Shown in pieces: positions 1-10,778 of a stretch of 64,000 nt of DNA. A program made the position numbers and the translations under genes. The stretch is from Ephydatia muelleri (Eukaryota; Porifera; Demospongiae; Spongillida; Spongillidae), in assembly GCA_013339895.1 (NCBI GenBank), contig JABACO010000015.1, forward strand, positions 3,804,741 through 3,868,740, given 5' to 3'. The notes beneath the pieces were generated by a model, which saw nothing but the letters and a program-made list of their open reading frames with translations, was not told the origin of the DNA and did no database searches. How positions within the stretch are numbered: the first letter of the stretch is position 1; every line of letters starts with the position of its first letter.

Positions 1-828
1 TGTAGGAGCTAGAGGAGAGGCTGTTGGAGAAGAGACTTTGGCATCTGTTGGAGAAGAGACCTATAGCATAGTAGGGGGAGAGGTTGTTTTAGAACAGACC
101 TTGCTACTGTTGGGGGACCATCTCACAGTTTTGCTGTACTATACATCACCATTGTCAAGGGTAAGATAGGTGGTTTAGTGTTAGGTAAACTTTACCACGG
201 GTGCAGACCATACAATTTCTGTTAAATACCGATACAGCCTCCGATAGTACCTCTCGCTCTCTCTCTCCGGCAGATCTCCCATTCATGCACAAGACTAAAC
301 AGCTCAACTTTAAATACACATATCGCTGGAGAGCCTGCAAAAATGCTACTAAACAGTTACGTTGCTTCTTTTGGATATTTTTTTGCAAGGGGTGCTTTTA
401 ATTCTGCGCTTTCTCTCTGTCAAAACTGATGTTCAAATACATGAAGTGCATGTACATCTTTCATTCCTTCCTGCTATGAAAGAAGCGACCAGTCTCACTT
501 TTATATTTGCTGTTGTGTATACCTAAACTATGCATGGAGTTCTTATCTAGCGCCACAACTCCGTGGTAAGTTTACACAACGCTATCGTGAGCGCCACTGC
601 AAAAAAAAACTTCTTTTCTGTGCGTGCATGTGAACTGTCACTGAAAGAGTGAAAGAGTGAGCGAGCGTCTGCGTAAATGCTGTTGCATGCACAACCAGGC
701 GTAATCACATCGTCGGCATGCGTTTAAAAGAAATACTAGTTTCAGCGTTTGATGCAAGGTGCTACAAACAATAGGCCTATACAATCAATGCAGTACACTT
801 TCACACTAGTCTGGTGTTAGTGGTGTAG
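1..828. other. No gene recognised
   Basis: Short overlapping reading frames only, none with a recognisable protein. The first 60 bases hold a short repeated TGTTGGAGAAGAGAC motif. Mirror at about 44,190-45,017. Confidence 0.5.
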
Positions 829-960
829 CACAGCCACGCTTATTTGCGGAGGGTGCAGTCCTTGGTCAGATAAACTGCATGCATGTATATACGTGAACAG
901 ACTATATACCAAACGCATATACGAGTACAGTTCATTTTCGCGTTCAAGGTATTATAAGTA
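829..960 (+). repeat. Dispersed repeat, copy 1
   Basis: Direct repeat of 1,425-1,545, diverged but collinear. Both contain GCACAGCCACG, TTATTTGCGGAGGGT, a CAGATAA block, a TATACGAG block, ACAGTTCATT and CCCGTTCA/GCGTTCA before a short AT-rich end. No coding potential was seen. It may be a short interspersed or MITE-like element; no terminal inverted repeat or target duplication was recognised. Mirror at about 44,058-44,189. Confidence 0.6.
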
Positions 961-1424
961 TAGTAGTAGCATGCATAGATAGTATATACTATCTATGGTA
1001 GTAGGAGCGTGCTAGTCTCGCGGTGCCCAGACCTTATAGCACAGCACCGGATGGAGCGTGCCAGGATTGAACGTGTGTTGTCTGATCAGAGACAAAGAGG
1101 CATGAGGCGCGGCTATGTAGCTCAGTTGCCATCTCCGACTTGCAGGCATTTCCACGAATGGTTAAGCGAGAAACCGCCGTGAGCGTACAATGCAGGAGGG
1201 ACGATCTATAGTAGCTTATCATCCGCCCACCGGTAATAATGCTTATATGTTAACTGCTCATGACGCAAGGCAGTCTTACAGCATTACGTAATTACCGCGA
1301 CCGCAAATACTGATTACTTTTTCTTTGACACTTTTCCTTCCAGTGCAAATGCCATAATATCTACATCGTTATGATCTCCCCATTTTTCTCTATTCATTGA
1401 CACAATCGAAAATATACTTTAAAT

Positions 1425-1545
1425 GGCATAGCACAGCCACGTTTATTTGCGGAGGGTATGCTATACGCCAGATAATGATTACTTACAAGTACACATACTT
1501 ATACGAGAACAGTTCATTGTCCCGTTCAGGGTACCGGTACGAGTA
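1425..1545 (+). repeat. Dispersed repeat, copy 2
   Basis: Partner of the repeat at 829-960, in the same orientation, about 600 bp downstream. The two copies differ by substitutions and small indels, so the duplication is older than the palindrome. Mirror at about 43,474-43,594. Confidence 0.6.
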
Positions 1546-1714
1546 GAAATGGGCCAGGGTACATTTGAGGGCATATGTTGTTTGCGTGCTAAATAGAGGA
1601 CTATTACATTTTTTCTTCTGATAAGACCTTGTTTCCTTGCTTTTTACACCACTATTGCCTTCAAATCCTGTTTGCCACCAACTTTCTCATAGATAATGTT
1701 TTTAGCTACATGTA

Positions 1715-1860
1715 CTTGTTAATTTATGTTCCTATAGCTATCCAGACATGTACCATTTACTTCCATGTCTTTCATCACCTTTCTATACTCCCTCGCACAT
1801 GGATTATAACAGCATGCATTCATTGCCTTACCTAAATGGCTTTCTTTTCATGAGTGGTGG
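1715..1860 (+). repeat. Dispersed repeat shared with 47,718-47,880
   Basis: Contains a run around TCCAGACATGTACCATTTAC, then CTTTCATCACCTTTCTATAC and CTCCCTCGCAC, followed by TGCATTCATT and GCCTTACCTA, all found in the same order at 47,718-47,880. The copies differ by short insertions. No protein was recognised. Mirror at about 43,159-43,304. Confidence 0.6.
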
Positions 1861-2348
1861 TGATCTTTGCCCCATATCTGAAACGCTTGTTGTACATGCA
1901 TACATTTGGTTCGGCTCCATCTGGGCCTCAGCTCGGGCATACTAGGCCATATTTGACTTTAATAGCCACACATACACACTGTTTGAGTATTTGCACGCTG
2001 TGTGTAGAGTGCAGTGTTGTGCATGTCAGTACTGCGTAGAGCATGTACACACAAATACACAACCTCATACATACACACACAAACTTTAGCATGTGCAGAA
2101 GAGTATGAAACTACGTATAATGTCTTCACCCCACCAGCATTTCTTTGCGCGTGCCACGCCTTTCGCATCAGCTGTGCCTCGATCGGTTCTAAGCTACAGC
2201 TAACGTAATACCGAACGTTGTCGCTAAGCAACAGAATGATCACGCGAATCTTCTATCAACCGCTATCAACTGAGAGCAGTCGTGCAGCTAAGCTTACTCG
2301 CATTATCTGGCTTAAAATAAATAAAATAATGGTTGTTAACTGTTCGTT

Positions 2349-2580
2349 GTTCCGAGGTGTTACTTTCGGTAACATACAAGAGAATTGCCTCCGTTCTGTC
2401 TACCAAGCAAGAGCAACATTATGGTGCAACTATTGCCTGGATAAGATGCTGTCTTAGTTTCTCTCTCCTGCGCTCTTCCATCATGTGCTTAAGAGGTGCA
2501 CGATCATCACAGGGGCGAGCATTCTGATTCAGTGCAATAGATCTAGCTGTTGCAGAAGCCAAGGTCCCGTCAGTATCTGT
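2349..2580 (+). mobile_element. Retrotransposon family II, extreme C-terminal fragment
   Basis: Translates to a stretch containing YKRIASVLSTKQEQ, then WIRCCLSFSLLRSSIMCLRG and ARSSQG. This closely resembles the C-terminus of the family II element at 49,780-49,960 (YKHLASLLSAKWNQ, then WLRCRLAYSLLQSSVMCIRG). It is the segment after the restriction-like endonuclease in these reverse-transcriptase proteins. Only the last 75 or so codons remain and no upstream part adjoins, so it is a 5'-truncated remnant. Confidence 0.75.
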
Positions 2581-2608
2581 TTAATGCATTCCTTGTGTGC
2601 GTATCTTT

Positions 2609-2712
2609 TTGTGTAATTATAATTATTTATATCTAAACGTTCATTATTATTGATAAACAATATTTGTTAATTAAAAAAAATTATAATGATATAAATAATT
2701 ATAATTACACAA
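2609..2712. repeat. 25-bp inverted repeat at a retrotransposon edge
   Basis: Arms 2,609-2,633 and 2,688-2,712 are exact reverse complements (TTGTGTAATTATAATTATTT plus five bases) around a 54-bp AT-rich loop. The family I fragment begins directly after the second arm, so this may be a scar of aberrant reverse-transcription priming at the 5' junction. Mirror at about 42,307-42,411. Confidence 0.75.
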
Positions 2713-3070
2713 GTGGAACCATGGAAGGCCCGTTGCCCTGGACATCTCCGTTGTCTCACCGCTAAATCCTTCAACTTTAGCTGAAGCGGGAGCAACGGTT
2801 GGTGCAGTCCTTGACGCAACGGAGAGGAGGAAACACCAGGCCAATGATGTAAAGTGTTTAGCTTTAGGGTGGGTCTCAACCCCTCTAGTAGTTGACTCCT
2901 ATGGGGCTTGGGGTAACGAAGCTTCAATATTTCTGGCTCAGATAATTGCTAGGCTTGCGATCCACAAGTCTCTGCCAAAGGCACAGATATCTTTTGAGCT
3001 TTTCGCAAGCTTGAGCATTTGCCTAACAAGAGCGAATGCCAGAGCCATCCTCCGTAGAATCCCATCTTAA
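2713..3070 (+). mobile_element. Retrotransposon family I, C-terminal fragment
   Basis: An open frame without a start reads through the end of the family I protein: HGRPVALDISVVSPL (strand with the last acidic residue of the restriction-like endonuclease), then AGATVGA, KHQANDVKC, LGWVSTPLVVDSYGAWG and ANARAILRRIPS before TAA at 3,068-3,070. It is 5'-truncated but has no stop in this 119-codon stretch. It faces the next element tail to tail across an A+T-rich 3,100-3,200. Confidence 0.85.
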
Positions 3071-3174
3071 CTGTAGTGTGTTTATATATAGCAAGTGTTG
3101 TGTGTATGAGCTTATATTGTATATATAATCATATTTGTATTTTATTTTATTTTATTAATTATTTATATTGAAAA

Positions 3175-5266
3175 TAATTATACAATGAATAATAAAATAC
3201 ATCATACAATGTACCTAAGCCTAACTAAGGTTTCAGACATAGTCTACTCAAATGATTGGGGCAGACTTGTCGTCAAAATAGCTCTTGCTATGCTACGATT
3301 TAACACCAGACTAAGTCTGCCAAAAAGATCAGCAGTGACCTTACTTTTCGGCAGATAAACACAGATGGCAAGCCGAGTGGCCAGACGGGTAAAAGTGTTG
3401 TGTACTTCTCTGCCCTAGTTGCCATACGTCTCGACAGCCAGAGGAACACACACCCAACCTAGTTCCTGGCACTTAGGATCATTGGCAATGTGCTTGCGCT
3501 GCTCGCTAGCAGCAGCTGCAGCACCTGCAGTCATTCCTGCCTCATTCAGCACAGCAGGGGTGAGTAGTGAGGCTACAGTGACATCCAACGCAGCTGGTCT
3601 TCCTCTCTCCCAGTCCGCTACCAAAACATCAGCTGGGCGAGTCAGTTTGCCTAAGATCTGGAATTAATCGGCTACCAACCTCTACTTTAACTCCCAGACG
3701 AGCACTGTGCATGGCAAAGGTAAACAATTACGTCTCGCAACCGATTATGGCGCATCACTATACGTCACCACCCCGCCTGCAGGTCACTGCATGATGGCCT
3801 AGAGGGTCTAGTGCGGTGTCTGGGCATAGTGGGCATAATGAACCCCTGGACAAATCATGGCCAAGTCACCATTTTAAGGCTACCAAGAACTCATTAGGTT
3901 CTAAGTGGAGGCCAAGTGCAGCAGATGGTACCACAGACAACCAGGAAGCAGAGTGAGGGGCTGACTCAGACCAAATACGGGCCTTGTTAGCAACTGAAGA
4001 AGACAACAATGTCTGGAACTGACGATTATCTAGTTTTTGGGACAAAGTTCTCTGTTTGATAGGAGAGGAGAGAACAGATTCTACAGAAATGGCATCAGAT
4101 GGAAGGACCTGGATGTTAAAAAGTTAATTGCCTGAACAAGATACTGATTATCTCTGTCACCAAAGCCAGAGGAGCGCACATAAGCAATAAATGCTGCACT
4201 TGAATAGTGAGAAAGAGACCGCAAGCCAAGGCCACCATAGCGTAGACTGAGCTGAACCTGCTGCCATGTGGAGTCAGAGGTGTCCAATACAAAGCAATCT
4301 TTAAAACACTGCCTGACATCATTATCAAAAAGCTGCAAAGGATCAGAGACCAAACTTGGAAGGGTGGCTGCCAGGTGAACTAACTTACAAAAGCTCCCAC
4401 ATACACGCAACAGAATTAGCGCCACCTGGGGATCAATGGTTGCAACCTCAACAAGTTTAGATAGCAACTTCACAGCATCAAGACGCTTTGAGGCAATGAA
4501 ATTTGCACAGAAAAGGTAGTCACCGATGGGGGCTCCTAAAATGACCATGTGAGGCAAGTGTGATGTTTTCATTGCGGCTGGAAAGGAATGTGGATCATTC
4601 GGCTCAAGACTTCACACTTGCTTAAGTTGATGAAAATGCCCAAAGATGGACCAAATTCCTCTAGAATTGACACAGTCCGCAACACTGATGACTTCTTACC
4701 AGCCAGTACCCCATCATCCAAGAACCATGCTTGGAAAAGTAGATCAAGGCACTCGTCATCTGCATCAATGGCTGATACTACTTTGTGAAGGACCAAAGCA
4801 AAGAATAAAGGACCCAATGGGTCTCCCTGCTGCACCCCTGCCTCAGAGGATAACTGACCTATAAAGAATGCCACTATAATGGGTGTGACCCATAGCACCA
4901 ACTAGCCCATGGCTGAAGCTCGGGGAAAAAAGTAACACACTCATCCAGTAGAGCCTGCCGAGACACAAGATTGAAGGCATTCTATCTTGAGGACTACAAA
5001 GTCATCACTATCCCAGTGCTCATCCATACATCGCCATAAACCATGGATGACCTTTTCTGAACCTAGGGTGCAGGACACTCCAAACTGAAGGGGTTGGAAG
5101 AAGTCAGATGCCTTCTCCCTTACCAGAGCACACAAACACTTTCCAGTGGCCGTCTTAAAGTCTCCCCCACAGCAATTGGACGGATATCAGGAGGGCACCC
5201 TTCCTTCTGTTTGTTCAAGGCCGTTAAGCTACCCCCAGCTAAGAATTTAGACACTGACGAGGGAGC
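3175..5266 (-). mobile_element. Retrotransposon family I, longest copy (RT to endonuclease)
   Basis: On the minus strand the copy starts in the palm of the reverse transcriptase (CPPDIRPIAVGETLRR near 5,165-5,200), continues through FGVSC, NAFNLVSRQALLDE, the QQGDPLGP motif near 4,810-4,830 and the catalytic box FLDDG near 4,710-4,724. It then reaches a thumb segment (QVQLSLRYGGLGLRSLSHYS), a CCHC knuckle near 3,780-3,840 and the endonuclease strand RPAALDVTVASLL near 3,580. Several frame changes and stops break it. The 5' end abuts a (TAA)n run at 5,267-5,290. It is a LINE-like element with a restriction-like endonuclease; I do not assign a named clade. Confidence 0.85.
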
Positions 5267-6091
5267 TTAAAATAATAATAATAATAATTAATTAAAAAAA
5301 GGTGTTACTTTCCGAGCTAGTACTGTACGCGGGCGGAACTGAAGTGCGATTACGAGCAATACGCTCACGTGACCTTGCCGAAACCGATTATTGTTTGGTG
5401 TGCGCGCATATTAACACTACATCTAGTGCACGTGACAGTAAGTGGGAGTGTGTAGCACGTGACAAAGCCCATTCTATAGCTATTGCAACATACAGAACGC
5501 CATTAAAAATGGAGGCTAAAATGCACAATACTGTTTTACGTATGGTCCACGGCAACTTCTTCACAACAGATAGATTCTTAGATAGTTGTAGAGGAGTTTT
5601 AGAGGGTAGCAAATCATGTAACTCCCTCTGTTCGTTAGTTATAAGAAATGGAATATCTTAATTACTACATTTTTTTCTATTTTGTGTACAAGTCTATGGA
5701 ATTTTATAGTTTGATTTATATGGTCCCAGGATTTTGGATGGTACATGATACAAATTTTGAAACTGCCTACATCTGCACATTATTTAGAGTAGTATTAGTG
5801 GGTAGCAAGAGTTGCAGTTCCATTAATAATCATGTTTGTAAAAATGTCATACATTCTCTATGGAACGTACCACGGATCAGTGAAATCCGAAAAATCACAA
5901 ACCGCAACTTTCATACGGTGAATCTATGGAACACCAATATAGATGCGAGAAACAAGAGGCTATGGTGATGGACAACCGGCAAAGGTATTCAAAATACTTA
6001 TAAACGTAGGGTAGAGCTAGACATGCTGTACACAATATGTTGAAAGGAGTAGAAGGATTCGGTATAGTTCCCATGACAGTTAATCCTAAAG
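5267..6091. other. Intergenic, no confirmed gene
   Basis: Lies between the truncated 5' edge of the retrotransposon and the stop codon of UNC-93-like gene A. Plus-strand frames of 119 and 106 codons (5,302-5,661 and 5,648-5,968) match nothing I know. An ATG in good context at about 5,510 (AAAATGG) opens a 50-codon frame. The part next to 6,091 must include the gene A 3' untranslated region; no canonical AATAAA was seen on the minus strand close to the stop. Confidence 0.4.
5366..5463. promoter_or_regulatory. Three CACGTGAC E-boxes in 98 bp
   Basis: The octamer CACGTGAC occurs at 5,366-5,373, 5,429-5,436 and 5,456-5,463, all in the same orientation. This is a core site for bHLH-zip factors such as USF and MiT/TFE. 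The spacing and the moderate GC content suggest a promoter, but no downstream gene was confirmed. Mirror at 39,556-39,653. Confidence 0.4.
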
Positions 6092-6783
6092 TCAATTTGT
6101 AGATTCTATTTCATCTGTAGCTGAAACGTCCTTCTTAACCAAACTTGTGTCAGAACCTTTGATAGTTTCATAATTCTTCATTCTTCTGGGACAATACACG
6201 GAGTATGGAAATATTTGCTCCACCGTTTTTGTTGAAACTAATGCGATGGAATAAACAATTGCAGCAACAATAATCATCCCAAGAAGGAGGTACAAAATCA
6301 CGGCTATATTTCTGGAAGCTAGATGGCTGACAAGGAACCCTACAGTGAGGCCGAGTCCTTGCCACACACTGGCTGCACCAAAGGCTGCAGTAGTATCCAA
6401 AGGAAACAGGTAAGCTACAAACCCTGCAGAAGACAATAATGCTATCATCTGCCATACACTATGAAATTCATGCTCAATGTGGTATGACACAGGAATCTGT
6501 CCAAAAAAACTGCTTTACCTGAATACATCACTTCCCAAATGGCATCTGCTACACCCCAGCCGATGACAAAGATGATAACAGCTGCATAGCTCGGCTCTCT
6601 CTTCCACACCAACAAAAAAATGATCAGACCAATGTCAATAAGGCCTGCCAATAGCAGAACCAAGCATTCTGGGACGTATTTCACAATAGTTCCACACACA
6701 GAGCTCACAGCTGCCGAAGATACAGCAAACAGAATCAGAAAAAAGCCCACTTTACTAATGCCCAGACAGTCTGATATGTAAAC
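6092..6783 (-). CDS. UNC-93-like transporter, gene A, coding exons 2 and 3
   Basis: C-terminal half of an UNC-93 family (MFS-like) polytopic membrane protein. Exon 2 is 6,783-6,519 and starts after an ATTGCAG acceptor in phase 0 with VYISDCLGISKVGFF. A 95-bp phase-1 intron (GTAAAG...TGCAG) follows, and exon 3 is 6,423-6,092 ending in TGA. Together they encode 198 residues with about five hydrophobic segments. The block FPLDTTAAFGAASVWQGLGL corresponds to the conserved FxxDTEGAFxxxxVWQ region of UNC-93 proteins. The polar C-terminal tail carries a YETIKGSD stretch. The phase, the family alignment and the strand all fit splicing to the exon at 16,839-17,705 across a 10-kb intron. Function in this animal is unknown. 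Confidence 0.85.
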
Positions 6784-6907
6784 CTGCAATTAAACAATAT
6801 TCGTAATACACAGAACAATTGTAAACATTTGACTTCAACATACTGCCACATAGACATGCATGTGATTAGAGTGTGCAACAGGTTATAGCTATTCATCATG
6901 TTTGGAT

Positions 6908-8086
6908 TAGGGTGCGTAACCGGTTATCAGGTTATTCGGGTTATTCGGATATTCGCAAAAACCTATCCGTTCGAATAGCAATTTAGCATTACTCGGAAAA
7001 ATCGATTAGTGAATTTTATCTATTCGAAATAACCGGTTTATGTTTCTCCATTCGGAGGTACTTAGGTATTCGTCGTCAGCATCGACAATTCGCCCATTAT
7101 TCGAATACCATTTTATACTAAATCCGAATATGATTTTCAGCAGAGTATTTCATAATTAGAGTTATATATATAACATACGTCACTGTTGTTTTTACTATTT
7201 ATACATACAGAAGCAATTTATAATTCGATAGGTATTGAGTAAATGGATAGTAATATAATACTAAATATTTAATGCGCATCAATTGGGGATACAAAATATA
7301 CACCTCAATGCTTTTATCATCGTCTTCAAGTAAGTAACGAAGTTCCTTAGTATATGCCACGAGTTGTGTTTATATGTAGTAACAATAAATTTATGTACCA
7401 GTACCGGTACTAGTATTGCATTGTTTTATTGTACATGCAGTGGTACGAAGTGAACATATCTGAGTACTGTATTGCGCTAGCGAGTGAAATAGAATGACAG
7501 ACTTCTCACCCACTTCAAGTAAGTATGCGCGCTCTGTTTGAGTATGTGTAGGAATTGGAGAGCATTACGCAATCGTACGAATGGGAAATTTCATATGCAT
7601 TTATAGCGAGAACGTGATGTTGGATGATTGTAAGTGGAGTACGTGATTGTACGTGATGTGGGGTGAGATTTCTTTTGAGTTGGTGATGTCTGGTCTCAGT
7701 GGTTAGTGTTGGATGGTTAGGTTTTCATTACTATTGATATGTACAAATACCTGGTAAAGACATACAATTTATTAAACTCTAAATGATAAACACATGCTAC
7801 TGTAGACCTTTGTGTCTCTGTGTTTTCAACTGACATGCATAGCTCTAGTTTGGTGCAAGACCATGTGGATTTCTGTACAGACATAAATTATCTTCTCAGT
7901 GTGCTCCACAAGCACCATAACCTGAATAACCTAGGTATTTGGCAAGAAATTTGGCAAAACCTATTCGAAAAAATCGATTTTGTTTTTTAAACTATTCGGA
8001 AAAATCGATTTTCAGATCCACAAAAACCTGAAAAATCGATTAATGTTTTAAAAGTATTCATTATGCAGGGGAGGTTACACACCCTA
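6908..8086. mobile_element. hAT-type non-autonomous element (MITE) with 8-bp TSD
   Basis: Flanked by a perfect 8-bp duplication GTTTGGAT (6,900-6,907 and 8,087-8,094). Termini are 14-bp inverted repeats with one mismatch: TAGGGTGCGTAACC at the left and, read inward from the right, TAGGGTGTGTAACC. Subterminal regions carry several copies of an AAAAATCGATT motif (near 6,998, 7,968, 7,998, 8,030), a possible transposase-binding array. There is no coding sequence. It sits in the large intron of gene A just upstream of exon 2. A diverged relative lies at 50,655-51,226. Confidence 0.9.
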
Positions 8087-8094
8087 GTTTGGAT

Positions 8095-8805
8095 ATACCT
8101 TATCTTTATTATTTCATTCAAGCAATTATTAATATGGCATTATTCAGAAAAATCAATTGTAATTAAAACAAACAAGTTTTTCATTGTTCAGACAGGTTAA
8201 ATTTGGTACATGCAGCACAGCTAGTGATCTCATTTCCAATACATACCATGGGTATGCTATATGCACACCATGTCTTTCCAGGCGGTACCAATAAAAGTAT
8301 CACAGCATTGCTGTGAGAATATACCAAAGTTTATGAAGGAAGATGCAATAACCACACTTTCAGTACAGCTAAGTATGAAGATCCTTGATCCATTCAATAT
8401 ACACTGGAGCATCATTGAGCAAGATGATTTTAACAGCAGTTGCTATTCTGTGGCATGATATGGTACGTCTGAAACACATAGGGGAGCTTATTCTGACCAT
8501 TCTTTTGCAGTACTAGTAACCAAGTGTAAGTCAGAAGCTAGTCTCATATTGGTGGGGAAATTGAAGGAGAAGGTTAAACTTGGAAAGGGAAGGGGTTGAA
8601 TTCAATAGCAAAGATAACTGCTTGCTTTCTGGAAGAAAGCATGCGTAAAATATCATTCCATAGGCAGTTTCAAGGTTTGGGTATCACTTTTTCAATCACT
8701 TTTGCTTCAATAAAGGTACTTCCTGGTACTTCAGTCACCCACTTCCTTGTGGACAATTATGCCTACGTGCCCAGTTTAATTGACTTCTCATTACCATGAT
8801 TATCA
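8095..8805. other. Intron sequence, nothing recognised
   Basis: Between the hAT-type MITE and the family II retrotransposon. Short frames (8,261-8,458 and 8,596-8,799, plus) show no known family. Confidence 0.4.
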
Positions 8806-10778
8806 ATGAAAGCTGGACGGTCGTGCTTACCACATTACCACGCTGCTAAACACGGACAATGTCCCAATTTGAGCGCATTACCCGATGCTCCAACGACAAC
8901 ATCCAGTCAAGTTGAACCAAGTCAAGGTGAACAAAATACACCCTCTCTGACATCTTTCCAGTCTACTGCAGCATCTCGCGCGATGGGGCATCTAACCAAA
9001 AATCATCGACTGCCCGTTCTCCACCGCAACAGTGACCATCAGCTTTGAACGAGAAATTTGAAGTTTCGAAATGCGGCATGCTTTTGGAGAAAGTTTAGCT
9101 CGGAACACCTGTACTGCTGATGATATATGGAGTAAACGGTGGCAAAAAATTGTATCCACAAAATGGCACCCTTATGACCTTCCCAACTGGACCGTGGCGA
9201 AGTTGACCTGCTAACACATTATTAAATAGTGGCAGTACTTTCGTTGTATTCTTGGGACTTATGCTACATCGTGACGAAATGGTAAGAAAGGGCCAAGATA
9301 TATGTAGACTTCTTTCACGTACGTATACAAGAATGGAAAAGTGAGAAACATGCTGAATTGATGAGTGATTAAAAAAGATGCTCTAAACACAATCTATTCA
9401 TCACAAGACAGATCATGTGAACAACAGCATATTTTCCAACTTGATGCTTACATGTAAAGGCTAAGTCAGGTCGGCAGTACGTTGGTTAACCGAAAGATAA
9501 AGCAAAGGAGGAGTCCTACATGTAGATCCTTCCTCTTATGTACAAAAACTGTTTTTGATATTTTGAAGGAAAAGCACCCTGAGCCATCTCAATCCTATCC
9601 ACATCCACCAGCCTTCCTTCCAAGTACACATCTCCCAACCTAACAGATTTGGACATCACAAGTGCACACATTGCCACAGCTGCAAAAAGAATAGAAGGAA
9701 GTGCTGGACTAGGTGGGTGTCTACAGCCACCCACTGGCAAGCCTTCTTGCTACATAATGCTACTCATAGTTCCAAGTTGCAAGACGCAGTAGCTGTACTG
9801 GCCCAATGTCTATCAAACACAATTGTTGACTGGAAAGATATCAGAGCACTAATGTCTAGTCACTTGATAGCACTTGACAAATCTCCTGGAGTTATTATAT
9901 GCAGATCTATAGTCATGGTTACGCGAACAGACATTGCAGACTTATGTGGAGTGAACCAGCTATGCTCAGGTGTAAAGGGCGGTATTGAGGGAGCATTTCA
10001 CGCTATGAAAGAGCTTTTTGAAGCTAATAGAGCATCTGGATGGGGACTGCTGCTTGTAGATGCAAACAACGCATTCAACTCTCTCAATTGGGTCGCAGCA
10101 TATGGAACACCTGCATTCAGTGGCCACGTTGTGCAAGGTTTGTGTTCAACACGTATCGTGGTTATGCTCCTCTTGTGGTACAAAAAAAGCACAATGCTGA
10201 ATTCATATTTTGTAAAGAGGGTGTCGCCCAAGGAGGATCCCCTTTCAATGCTTATGTATGCAGCTGCCCTAATGCTCTCATTCAGTCCCTATCAACTCCA
10301 ACATGCAATCAAAATTGGTACGCAGATGACTCTGCATGTACTACTGTCCTCGACCATCTGAGTGGTTTGAAAAGCTTTGTTTGATGGGACCAAGTATGGT
10401 TATTATCCACAACCAAAAAAGACCGTGCTAATAGTGGATAAAGAATATGACTCAGAGCACATGCAAAATTTGACCACCTTGGTGTCAAAGTTGTTAGGGG
10501 CCACCATATTTTGGGGAGATGTTGAAGCAACCAATCAGTTTGTTGAAGACAAAGTCAAGGACTGGACAAACTTTGTTACTAATCTCTATGACACTGCAAA
10601 ATCGTACTTTTGTAGCATTATCTAAATCTCTCCAATTTGAATGGTCTTACTTACAGAGACTAATCCCAAACATTGGCAATGCCTTCACCCCTGTTTGGAA
10701 TGCTATTAATACATCCTTTTGGCCTGCTTTTTTCGACAGTGCAATATCCCAACAAGACCAACTACTCTTCTCCTTAAT
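8806..10778 (+). mobile_element. Retrotransposon family II, N-terminal region and reverse transcriptase
   Basis: Order on the plus strand: a Cys/His-containing segment from about 8,815; TADDIWSKRWQKIV near 9,115, which I recognise from the N-terminal part of this family; a VFDILKEKHPEP-like stretch near 9,550; then the reverse transcriptase with NAFNSLN near 10,065, WPRCARFVFNTYRGYAPL near 10,120-10,180, GVAQGGSPF (degenerate GDPLS box) near 10,220 and the catalytic WYADDS near 10,320. KYGYYPQPKKT and a KSLQFEWSYLQRLIP thumb follow. Many frame changes and stops are present. The copy is truncated at its 3' side where family I sequence begins. The endonuclease is missing here but present in the relative at 48,596-50,025. 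Confidence 0.8.

Noticed and set aside
1100-1180. A tRNA-like start (GGCTATGTAGCTCAGTTG) near 1,115
   Set aside because: No matching T-arm (GGTTCGAATCC) follows at tRNA distance and no acceptor stem pairs. A GTTCAATCC-like box lies on the other strand in the wrong order.
5302-5968. Two overlapping plus-strand frames as a new gene
   Set aside because: There is no homology and no splice logic, and the sequence includes the 3' flank of UNC-93 gene A. I kept only the E-box cluster as a possible signal.
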